Shown here piece by piece: positions 1 through 4,031 of a stretch of DNA of 7,074 nucleotides (position 1 is the first letter of the stretch; every line of letters starts with the position of its first letter). Below the pieces are notes generated by a model. It was not told where the DNA came from and searched no databases. It was given only the letters and a program-made list of their open reading frames with translations. Position numbers and translations under genes: made by a program. Source of the stretch: a bacterium (lineage in GTDB: Bacteria > Pseudomonadota > Gammaproteobacteria > Burkholderiales > Thiobacteraceae); NCBI GenBank assembly GCA_027438535.1, contig DAIAMA010000058.1, positions 1 to 7,074 on the forward strand. Reading direction: 5' to 3'.

Positions 1-355
1 GCTGGCCGCCGACTTTCATTCCAGCCACGCCTTCATCCCAGCCGCGAATTACTTGTCCTGCGCCGAGGTGAAAAGCGAACGGCTCGTCGCGATCGCGCGA
101 GCTGTCGAACTTGCGGCCTTTGTGATCGGTCGTCTCCGCGTCGTAAAGCCAGCCGGTGTAGTGCACCGTGACCTCTTCCCCCGCGCTGGCGGTGGCGCCT
201 TCCCCGATTTTGTGGTCAATTTTAATCAAATCGATACCAGGCTGCGCATGCGTATGGCCATGCGGCATATCGTCGTGGGCGGCAGCCAAAGGGGGCAGGG
301 CGGCGAGGCCCAAGGCGGTGAGGCTGGTCAGAGTACGGATCAGGGTTTTGCGCAT
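1..355 (-). CDS. Exported FKBP-type peptidyl-prolyl cis-trans isomerase (3' end cut by window edge)
   Basis: The gene runs leftward and leaves the window after 118 codons; its C-terminal part is missing. Residues 1-26 look like a Sec signal peptide: basic start MRK, a Leu/Ala-rich core, and a likely signal peptidase I site after AAA at 24-26. Mature residues 27-36 are His-rich ([10 protein letters not shown]). The FKBP fold follows, with VHYTGWL near 64-70, KFDSSRDR near 82-89, [19 protein letters not shown] near 92-110 and the start of the GMKVGG strand. These are family hallmarks of the prolyl isomerase active site. The inferred role is folding of periplasmic or outer-membrane proteins. The start is ATG at 355, supported by GGAG at 362-365 with a 6-nt spacer. 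A strong hairpin separates it from tal upstream, so it probably has its own promoter. Family call is secure; the exact subtype is not. Confidence 0.93.
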   Translation of the reverse strand, partial: MRKTLIRTLTSLTALGLAALPPLAAAHDDMPHGHTHAQPGIDLIKIDHKIGEGATASAGEEVTVHYTGWLYDAETTDHKGRKFDSSRDRDEPFAFHLGAGQVIRGWDEGVAGMKVGGQ

Positions 356-373
356 GCGAGGCTCCAAGAAAAA

Positions 374-390
374 GTGCGTATCTTACGCAC
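374..390. repeat. 17-bp perfect inverted repeat just upstream of the FKBP ribosome binding site
   Basis: GTGCGTA and TACGCAC are perfect inverted copies around a 3-bp centre. On the minus strand the repeat is followed by TTTTTC and then, 3 bases later, the GGAG ribosome binding site. It can be read in two ways. As DNA it could be an operator over the candidate -10 box. As RNA it could be a small hairpin with a U-run, acting as a second terminator or attenuator in read-through tal transcripts. Confidence 0.6.
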
Positions 391-408
391 AAAACAATAA
401 CGGGCCAA
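380..408 (-). promoter_or_regulatory. Candidate sigma-70 promoter for the FKBP gene, overlapping a palindrome
   Basis: Reading leftward, TTGGCC (408-403; 4/6 to TTGACA) and TAAGAT (385-380; 4/6 to TATAAT) are separated by 17 bp. The predicted start is about 20-25 nt before the FKBP ATG, with the GGAG ribosome binding site between. The -35 overlaps the tal terminator stem. The -10 lies in the centre of the perfect 7-bp-arm palindrome GTGCGTA-AGA-TACGCAC (374-390), which could be an operator. The matches are only moderate, so this is a candidate. Confidence 0.3.
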
Positions 409-423
409 CGGCCCGTTATTGTT
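393..423 (-). terminator. Intrinsic terminator after tal
   Basis: A perfect 14-bp stem is formed by 393-406 and 410-423 with a 3-base loop. The GC-rich top (CGGGCC/GGCCCG) is flanked by A/T-rich arms. On the minus strand the stem ends in TTATTGTTTTG, giving a short U-rich tail 21 bases after the tal stop codon. The stem is symmetric, so it could also limit antisense transcription on the plus strand, though the U-tail is poorer there. Confidence 0.8.
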
Positions 424-443
424 CGTGACGGCAAATAAGCGCG

Positions 444-1556
444 TTATTTCATTGCCGCCAGGAGTTTATCGAATGCTTCTTGGAATAACCTCACGCCGTC
501 GCGCTGCAGCTCATCGCCGACATCGCGCATATTAATACCGATTTGTTCCAGCGCCAGGTAATCATGCCGGGTCTGCTCGATGTCGGTGTCGATGGAGGCA
601 GTAGCTTTGCCGTGATCGCGGAATAGCGCGATAGTGGCATCCGGCAAGGTGTTAACCGTTTCCGGGCCGATCAGCGGTTCCACGTACATGACATCGCTAT
701 AGGCAGGGTTCTTGGTGCCGGTACTGGCCCATAGCGGGTTTTGCGGGCGCGCGCCTTTGGCTTTGAGTTCCGCGAACAGCGGGCCGTGAAATAATTCCAA
801 ATAGCGTTGATATACCAGTTTCGACATGGCAACCGCACTTTTGCCGCGCAGATTGAGCGCTTGCGGGGTGCCTATCGCGTCCAATTTCTTATCGACCAGG
901 GTATCGACGCGCGATAGGAATATGCTCGCCACCGACTTCACGCGACGCGGATCGCCGCCACCGCTGATCCAGTGTTTCAGGCCGCGGATATAGGCTTCGG
1001 CGACTTGCATGTAATGGTGCAGGGAAAAAATCAAGGTAACGTTGACGCTGATGCCGTGCGCGGTCAAGGTCTCGAAAGCGAGAATGCCTTGCGGCGTCGC
1101 CGGTACTTTGATCAGCACGTTAGGACGGTTGACCGTTGCGTGCAGACGCTTGCCGGCGGAGACGGTGTTTTCTTCGTCGTAAGCCAGCGTGGGCGACACT
1201 TCCAGGCTGACATAGCCATCGTCGCCGTGCGTATCTTCCCATACCGGGCGCAGCAAGTCGCAGGCGGCTTGCACATCGGGTACGGCAAGCGCTTCGAAGC
1301 GCGCTTCGAGCGAGAGATCGGTTTGTCTGAGCCGCGCGAGATCGTCCTTGTAATAAGGGCTGTCGGCGATGGCTTTTTGAAAAATCGCCGGATTGGAGGT
1401 AACCCCGGAAATACCATCCTCTTCCACATAGCGCTTGAGGCCGCCTTCATGCAATAGCGTGCGTGAAAGATTATCGAGCCAGAGACTTTGGCCGAAACGT
1501 TTTACTTTGACCAAAGGGTTGCTGCTTGCTTTTTGAACGAATGCGTCGCGTTGCAT
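444..1556 (-). CDS. tal: Transaldolase, long-form (Tal type)
   Basis: This encodes transaldolase (370 aa from the chosen start), which moves a dihydroxyacetone unit between sedoheptulose-7-P and glyceraldehyde-3-P in the cytosolic non-oxidative pentose phosphate pathway. Visible motifs are GVTSNPAIFQKA near 51-62, SLEVSP near 117-122, and VLIKVPAT near 147-154, where Lys150 is the expected Schiff-base lysine. NVTLIFS lies near 172-178 and ASTGTKNP further on. Length and motifs fit the long subfamily found in actinobacteria, cyanobacteria and betaproteobacteria rather than the ~316-aa enteric TalB. An in-frame ATG at 1580 would add eight residues but lacks a Shine-Dalgarno. The ATG at 1556 has GGAGG 5 nt upstream (1562-1566), so it is preferred. 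The gene is apparently monocistronic: divergent from the DUF3025 gene and closed by a strong terminator. Confidence 0.95.
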   Translation of the reverse strand: MQRDAFVQKASSNPLVKVKRFGQSLWLDNLSRTLLHEGGLKRYVEEDGISGVTSNPAIFQKAIADSPYYKDDLARLRQTDLSLEARFEALAVPDVQAACDLLRPVWEDTHGDDGYVSLEVSPTLAYDEENTVSAGKRLHATVNRPNVLIKVPATPQGILAFETLTAHGISVNVTLIFSLHHYMQVAEAYIRGLKHWISGGGDPRRVKSVASIFLSRVDTLVDKKLDAIGTPQALNLRGKSAVAMSKLVYQRYLELFHGPLFAELKAKGARPQNPLWASTGTKNPAYSDVMYVEPLIGPETVNTLPDATIALFRDHGKATASIDTDIEQTRHDYLALEQIGINMRDVGDELQRDGVRLFQEAFDKLLAAMK

Positions 1557-1561
1557 GGTTA

Positions 1562-1566
1562 CCTCC
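1562..1566 (-). promoter_or_regulatory. Ribosome binding site that decides the tal start
   Basis: GGAGG on the minus strand sits 5 nt before the ATG at 1556. The competing upstream ATG at 1580 has no comparable purine run. The shorter 370-aa product is therefore the likely one. Confidence 0.75.
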
Positions 1567-1613
1567 GGTTGAATGGGCATACTTCAGCTTTTACGGTTAA
1601 GCTTGATCCTATC

Positions 1614-1641
1614 TTTATAGGCGTATTAGGAAAATAGACAA
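1614..1641 (-). promoter_or_regulatory. Candidate sigma-70 promoter for tal
   Basis: On the minus strand TTGTCT (1641-1636, 4/6) and TATAAA (1619-1614, 5/6) are 16 bp apart. The predicted start is near 1607, giving a leader of about 50 nt to the ATG at 1556. The -10 falls inside the dyad CCTAT-CTTT-ATAGG (1608-1621). The -35 lies next to the start codon of the divergent DUF3025 gene. Confidence 0.45.
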
Positions 1642-1643
1642 CC

Positions 1644-2474
1644 ATGACCGTAGTGTGGGACATGGCGCAAGTCCAGGCTGCGCCTTTGTTCGCGGCTTTG
1701 CGCCCGACCTTGGAGCGCGCGCAGTGGCCGCTGCGGCAATGGCCGACGCTATCCGATTATCAAGCGCTGCTGGATCGTTCACCGCCGCTGCGAACGGGAA
1801 GCGGAGCGGTATTACGGGTAGTGCCGCAGGCGGTGGAAAAGCCGCAGGATTGGCGTCAAGGATATGAGCCGCGCATTTACATGACGGGCGCATTGCAAAC
1901 GCGCGCCGAGAGTTGGCACGATTGCTTCAATTTGCTCGCTTGGGCGACATTTCCCTTAGCCAAGGCGGCATTGAATGCGCGCCACTACGCGCTGCTCGAA
2001 GCGCGTGCGGGTGCGCTGGTGCCGCGCACGCCAGGCCAGGATGCCTTGACGCAATTCGATGAAAGCGGCGTGATAGTGCTTTCCGCCGATCCTGGGCTTC
2101 GCGCATTGCTGCGGGCGTTCCAATGGAAAAAATTGTTTTGGGAGCGCCGTGCCGAGGTGCGCGCTCGCATGCGCTGCTTCTTGTTCGGGCATGGCTTGAT
2201 GGAAAAAGCGCTCGCGCCCTACCGGGGGATGACGGGTAAAGGCATCGTGCTGCCGGTATCGCCGGCGCTGCTTGCGTTGCCGCTGGAAACGCAATTGATT
2301 CGGGCCGACCGCATGCTGGCGGACTTGATCGCTAGCACGCAACACCTAGCGCAACCACGTGATCTCGCGCCCGTGCCGGTGTTGGGCTTCCCGGGTTTCA
2401 CCGCAGATAATGAAGACCCGGCGTATTACGACGATCAACGCTATTTCCGGCCGGGACGCAGCATAGCCGTTTAA
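1644..2474 (+). CDS. DUF3025 family protein, function unknown
   Basis: The 276-aa product matches my recollection of the DUF3025 family (Pfam PF11227), which is common in beta- and gammaproteobacteria and has no assigned function. Hallmarks are YEPRIYMTGALQTR near 74-87, ESWHDCFNLLAWATFP near 89-104, KAALNARH at 107-114, and ALTQFDESGV near 134-143. LFGHGLMEKAL lies near 180-190, and a C-terminal DNEDPAYYDD...FRP segment closes the protein. The conserved W-H-D and N-A-R-H clusters look like a polar active or binding site, but no catalysis is known. There is no signal peptide or obvious membrane segment, so a cytosolic location is inferred. The start is uncertain: AGGA at 1628-1631 lies 12 nt before the ATG at 1644, and a second ATG at 1662 is in frame. 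It is transcribed divergently from tal. Confidence 0.85.
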   Translation: MTVVWDMAQVQAAPLFAALRPTLERAQWPLRQWPTLSDYQALLDRSPPLRTGSGAVLRVVPQAVEKPQDWRQGYEPRIYMTGALQTRAESWHDCFNLLAWATFPLAKAALNARHYALLEARAGALVPRTPGQDALTQFDESGVIVLSADPGLRALLRAFQWKKLFWERRAEVRARMRCFLFGHGLMEKALAPYRGMTGKGIVLPVSPALLALPLETQLIRADRMLADLIASTQHLAQPRDLAPVPVLGFPGFTADNEDPAYYDDQRYFRPGRSIAV

Positions 2475-2561
2475 TTGCGGGCGGTCGGCATTTTTTACAC
2501 TGCGCTTTGATTTTTTATACAACTGTTAAAAATAATATTCAATATCAAATAGATAATATTC
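2475..2561 (+). promoter_or_regulatory. AT-rich upstream region of the first sigma-54 promoter
   Basis: The gap after the DUF3025 stop is strikingly AT-rich compared with its surroundings. It carries a direct repeat ATAATATTC at 2532-2540 and 2553-2561, offset by 21 bp (two helical turns). TATCAAATAGATA at 2543-2555 matches the IHF consensus WATCAANNNNTTR at all but one position, at about -45 to -33 of the predicted start. CAATATCA (2540-2547) recurs inverted as TGATATTG (2577-2584) around the promoter. IHF binding and bending is typical for sigma-54 promoters, but the activator site itself is not identified. Confidence 0.35.
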
Positions 2562-2577
2562 TGGCATGCGGCTTGCT
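2562..2577 (+). promoter_or_regulatory. Sigma-54 (RpoN) -24/-12 promoter, first copy
   Basis: TGGCATGCGGCTTGCT fits the sigma-54 consensus TGGCACG-N4-TTGCW with a single C-to-T change and the required spacing: GG at 2563-2564, GC at 2575-2576, ten bases between. Start of transcription is predicted at about A2588. The only thing downstream before a terminator is a short non-coding stretch. Confidence 0.6.
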
Positions 2578-2587
2578 GATATTGTAG

Positions 2588-2645
2588 AAAAACAGAAAAA
2601 TAGCTTTAATGGGGAATTGCGCCAACCTTCGGGTTGGCGTTTTTA
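2588..2645 (+). ncRNA. Candidate short sigma-54-dependent sRNA (about 58 nt)
   Basis: The segment is bounded by a sigma-54 promoter 12 bp upstream and an intrinsic terminator (2620-2644). The first 32 nt are A-rich and unpaired (AAACAGAAAAATAG near the 5' end), which would suit Hfq distal-face contact. They are followed by a GGGGAATTG stretch and then the terminator stem with its UUCG loop and U5 tail. No ORF with a ribosome binding site fits inside. Alternatively, the stretch is the leader of the VOC gene at 2695 with the hairpin acting as an attenuator. No known RNA family was recognised. Confidence 0.4.
2620..2644 (+). terminator. Intrinsic terminator with UUCG tetraloop
   Basis: Stem CGCCAACC (2620-2627) and GGTTGGCG (2632-2639) closes on the tetraloop TTCG (2628-2631) in a C(UUCG)G context. 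TTTTT (2640-2644) and ATTT follow. It lies 145 bp after the DUF3025 stop and only 32 nt after the predicted sigma-54 start, so it can end either transcript. Confidence 0.9.
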
Positions 2646-2658
2646 TTTGCGCCAGCTG

Positions 2659-2667
2659 TGGAATAAT
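2659..2667 (+). promoter_or_regulatory. Weak extended -10 candidate for the VOC gene
   Basis: TGGAATAAT reads as TG-N-AATAAT, an extended -10 with 5/6 match. It sits just after the UUCG terminator and about 28 bp before the VOC ATG. No good -35 is visible. It would give the VOC/methyltransferase pair its own start if the terminator blocks upstream transcription. Confidence 0.3.
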
Positions 2668-2694
2668 CGCGCATGGGTTTGAAGAAAGCGCTAC

Positions 2695-3144
2695 ATGCAA
2701 ATTAAACAATTAGGCCACGTGGTGTTGAAAGTGCGCGATCTCGCGGTGTCCGTGCCGTTTTATCGCGATGTATTGGGCCTGCGCGAAGTAGCGCGCTATG
2801 GCGGCAATATGGTGTTTTTTTCCTTGGGCGAGAATCATCACGATTTGGCACTGCTGGAAGTGGGTGCGCACGCCCCCGCGCCCAGCACGGATAGCGTGGG
2901 CTTGTATCATGTGGCATTTAAAGTGGGCGATAGTCTGGATGAGCTGCGCGCCCTGCGCGATCACCTGACACGGCACGGCGTGCCGGTGCTCGGCATGTCG
3001 GATCACGCGGTCAGCCAGTCGCTCTATATCCGCGATCCGGATGGTATCGAAATCGAACTCTATGTCGATGCCGATCCCAGTGTATGGCGCGACAATCCGC
3101 GCGCGGTTGCGACCATACGGCGCTTGGATCTGGATCGGGCATGA
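2695..3144 (+). CDS. VOC superfamily protein (glyoxalase / extradiol dioxygenase-like)
   Basis: The 149-aa protein has the vicinal oxygen chelate fold: two beta-alpha-beta-beta-beta modules, the first opening with GHVVLKVRDLAVSVPFYRDVLGL (7-29) and the second with GLYHVAFKV (69-77). Expected metal ligands are visible: His8, His72 and Glu121, in the DPDGIEIELY motif at 114-123. That set and the DPDG-x-EIELY ending resemble catechol 2,3-dioxygenase-like and CatE-type proteins, but single-pair VOC proteins cannot be assigned a substrate from sequence. GAAGAAAG at 2681-2688 is a modest ribosome binding site 6 nt before the ATG. The stop codon overlaps the next gene's start (ATGA at 3141-3144), implying translational coupling to the methyltransferase. 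Confidence 0.88.
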   Translation: MQIKQLGHVVLKVRDLAVSVPFYRDVLGLREVARYGGNMVFFSLGENHHDLALLEVGAHAPAPSTDSVGLYHVAFKVGDSLDELRALRDHLTRHGVPVLGMSDHAVSQSLYIRDPDGIEIELYVDADPSVWRDNPRAVATIRRLDLDRA

Positions 3145-3731
3145 AACCCTTTTCCGAGGCCTGCGAAAATAATCAAGCACCGATTCTCGCCATTCTGCGC
3201 GAGGCATTTTCCGCGGTGCATAGCGTGCTGGAAATCGGCAGCGGCACTGGCCAGCATGCAGTGTATTTCGCGCGCCATCTGCCGCATTTGAACTGGCAGA
3301 CGAGCGATCTTGCCGCGAATCATTCAGGCATCCATGCTTGGCTCGATGAAGCGTCGCTGCCGAATACACGGCCGCCGATCGCGCTCGATGTGAATGCGAA
3401 TCCGTGGCCGGTCGAAGCGGTGGACGGCATTTTTACCGCCAATACTTTGCACATTATTTCCTGGCCCGAAGTGGAACAATTATTCCGCGGCGCGGGCCAA
3501 GCGCTGCTGCCCGGCGGCGTGATGTGCGTGTATGGGCCGTTCAACTATGGCGGGAAATTTACCGCACCGAGCAATGCGCGTTTTGATGAATGGCTCAAGG
3601 CGCGCGATTCCGCGAGCGGCGTTCGCGATTTCGAGGCGGTGTGCGCACTTGCCTTGCGGTATGGACTGACCTTAGTCGCGGACCACGCCATGCCGGTCAA
3701 CAATCGCACGCTGGTGTTCCACAAGGATTGA
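3141..3731 (+). CDS. DUF938 family SAM-dependent methyltransferase
   Basis: The 196-aa class I methyltransferase has motif I VLEIGSGTGQHAVYFA at 29-44, an acidic motif II region ending in SD at 55-56, DVNANPWP near 83-90, and post-I VDGIFTANTLHIISWPEV near 94-111. Then come LLPGGVMCVYGPFNYGGKFT near 122-141 and a closing LVFHKD strand. The GTGQHA and NTLHI features fit the DUF938 family (PF06080), whose substrate is unknown. The reading frame is open upstream to an ATG at 3084 inside the VOC gene. The ATG at 3141 is preferred because it begins the family-like sequence and makes the ATGA overlap with the VOC stop. No good Shine-Dalgarno is present, consistent with coupled translation. Pairing suggests the VOC protein and the methyltransferase share a pathway, but none can be named. 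Confidence 0.87.
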   Translation: MKPFSEACENNQAPILAILREAFSAVHSVLEIGSGTGQHAVYFARHLPHLNWQTSDLAANHSGIHAWLDEASLPNTRPPIALDVNANPWPVEAVDGIFTANTLHIISWPEVEQLFRGAGQALLPGGVMCVYGPFNYGGKFTAPSNARFDEWLKARDSASGVRDFEAVCALALRYGLTLVADHAMPVNNRTLVFHKD

Positions 3732-3789
3732 AGATTAAAAATGGGAAAGCTGACGCCGCGCGTCACTTGAATGTACGTTTTATGGCAGC

Positions 3790-3912
3790 GCCGGACGCGC
3801 AACCGCGTATGCGCGGCATGGGTCGCAACGTCCGGCGACGCTAAACAATCGAACGTGGACCATACGCCGCGCGGTGTGCGCGAGGATGGCAGAGCCGTAA
3901 TCCTGCTACGGC
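3790..3912. repeat. Cluster of inverted repeats upstream of the second sigma-54 promoter
   Basis: The first 190 bp of the 300-bp gap after the methyltransferase hold no credible gene but several dyads. GCCGGACG (3790-3797) pairs with CGTCCGGC (3829-3836). Nested inside is CCGCG-TATG-CGCGG (3803-3816). CGCGC-GGTGT-GCGCG lies at 3868-3882. GCCGTA-N7-TACGGC lies at 3894-3912. In addition CCGCGTATG (3803-3811) has an 8/9 inverted copy at 3861-3869. They fall about 35 to 155 bp upstream of the predicted start at 3945, the usual range for sigma-54 activator sites. They could instead fold in the methyltransferase 3' UTR. Confidence 0.4.
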
Positions 3913-3918
3913 CCGCAT

Positions 3919-3934
3919 TGGCATAAGCATTGCA
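3919..3934 (+). promoter_or_regulatory. Sigma-54 (RpoN) -24/-12 promoter, second copy
   Basis: TGGCATAAGCATTGCA has TGGCA and TTGCA with GG (3920-3921) and GC (3932-3933) exactly ten bases apart, as sigma-54 requires. It differs from TGGCACG-N4-TTGCW at two positions. Counting 12 bases from C3933 puts +1 at 3945, the first base of a hairpin. It has the same core and orientation as the motif at 2562-2577. Confidence 0.6.
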
Positions 3935-3944
3935 ACGGTGTGCG

Positions 3945-4030
3945 TGTGCGCTGCGGATTTTCGCGTCGCACATCGGGAATCTCTCTCCTTGATCCGGAGT
4001 TGGCCGGGCCGCGTGCCCGGCCTCTTTTTT
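3945..4030 (+). ncRNA. Candidate sigma-54-dependent trans-acting sRNA (about 86 nt)
   Basis: The predicted RNA has three parts. A 5' hairpin lies at 3945-3972: TGTGCG/CGCACA and GCG/CGC helices separated by a 2x2 internal loop and capped by GATTTT. A linker at 3973-4001 carries the CU-rich run TCTCTCTCCTT (3980-3990), complementary to Shine-Dalgarno-like AAGGAGAG sequences. A terminator hairpin with a U6 tail ends it (4002-4030). Part of the CU run (CTCC, 3985-3988) can pair weakly with GGAG (3996-3999), which might mask the seed. It starts 12 bases after a sigma-54 -12 element and ends 2 bases before the convergent M48 gene, without overlapping it. The layout resembles known Hfq-type sRNAs, some of them sigma-54 driven (Qrr, CrcZ, NrsZ), but I do not recognise the family. 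Targets are unknown. Confidence 0.55.
4002..4030 (+). terminator. Strong intrinsic terminator, plus strand
   Basis: Stem GGCCGGGC (4002-4009) and GCCCGGCC (4015-4022) with a 5-base loop is followed by TC and TTTTTT (4025-4030). The U-run is on the plus side only; on the minus strand the bases after the stem are not T-rich. It therefore ends rightward transcripts, which means the candidate sRNA and any read-through from the methyltransferase 271 bp upstream. Confidence 0.92.
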
Positions 4031-4031
4031 C

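Noticed and set aside
1914..1925. TGGCACG followed by TTGC, resembling a sigma-54 promoter, inside the DUF3025 gene
   Set aside because: Only one base separates the two elements instead of four, so GG and GC are out of phase for RpoN, and it lies inside a coding region.
2609..2713. 34-codon plus-strand ORF running through the UUCG terminator into the VOC gene
   Set aside because: It has no ribosome binding site, its codons are dictated by the terminator stem, and it overlaps the VOC start in another frame.
2710..3369. 219-codon minus-strand ORF opposite the VOC and methyltransferase genes
   Set aside because: It is an antisense shadow of two well-supported genes, and its translation shows no recognisable domain.
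3846..3864. TCGAAC and a following GGACCA resembling a tRNA T-loop and 3' end
   Set aside because: No acceptor, D or anticodon arms can be drawn around it on either strand.
3883..3912. Possible H-type pseudoknot: AGGAT (3883-3887) with ATCCT (3900-3904) in the loop of the GCCGTA/TACGGC hairpin, suggestive of a riboswitch
   Set aside because: The crossing loop of only 2 nt is tight for a 5-bp stem, no gene follows in the same direction, and the sequence lies upstream of the second sigma-54 promoter. No known riboswitch core was recognised.
3545..3973. 142-codon minus-strand ORF across the methyltransferase end and the following gap
   Set aside because: No recognisable domain and no ribosome binding site seen. 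It is antisense to an intact conserved gene and to the candidate sRNA.
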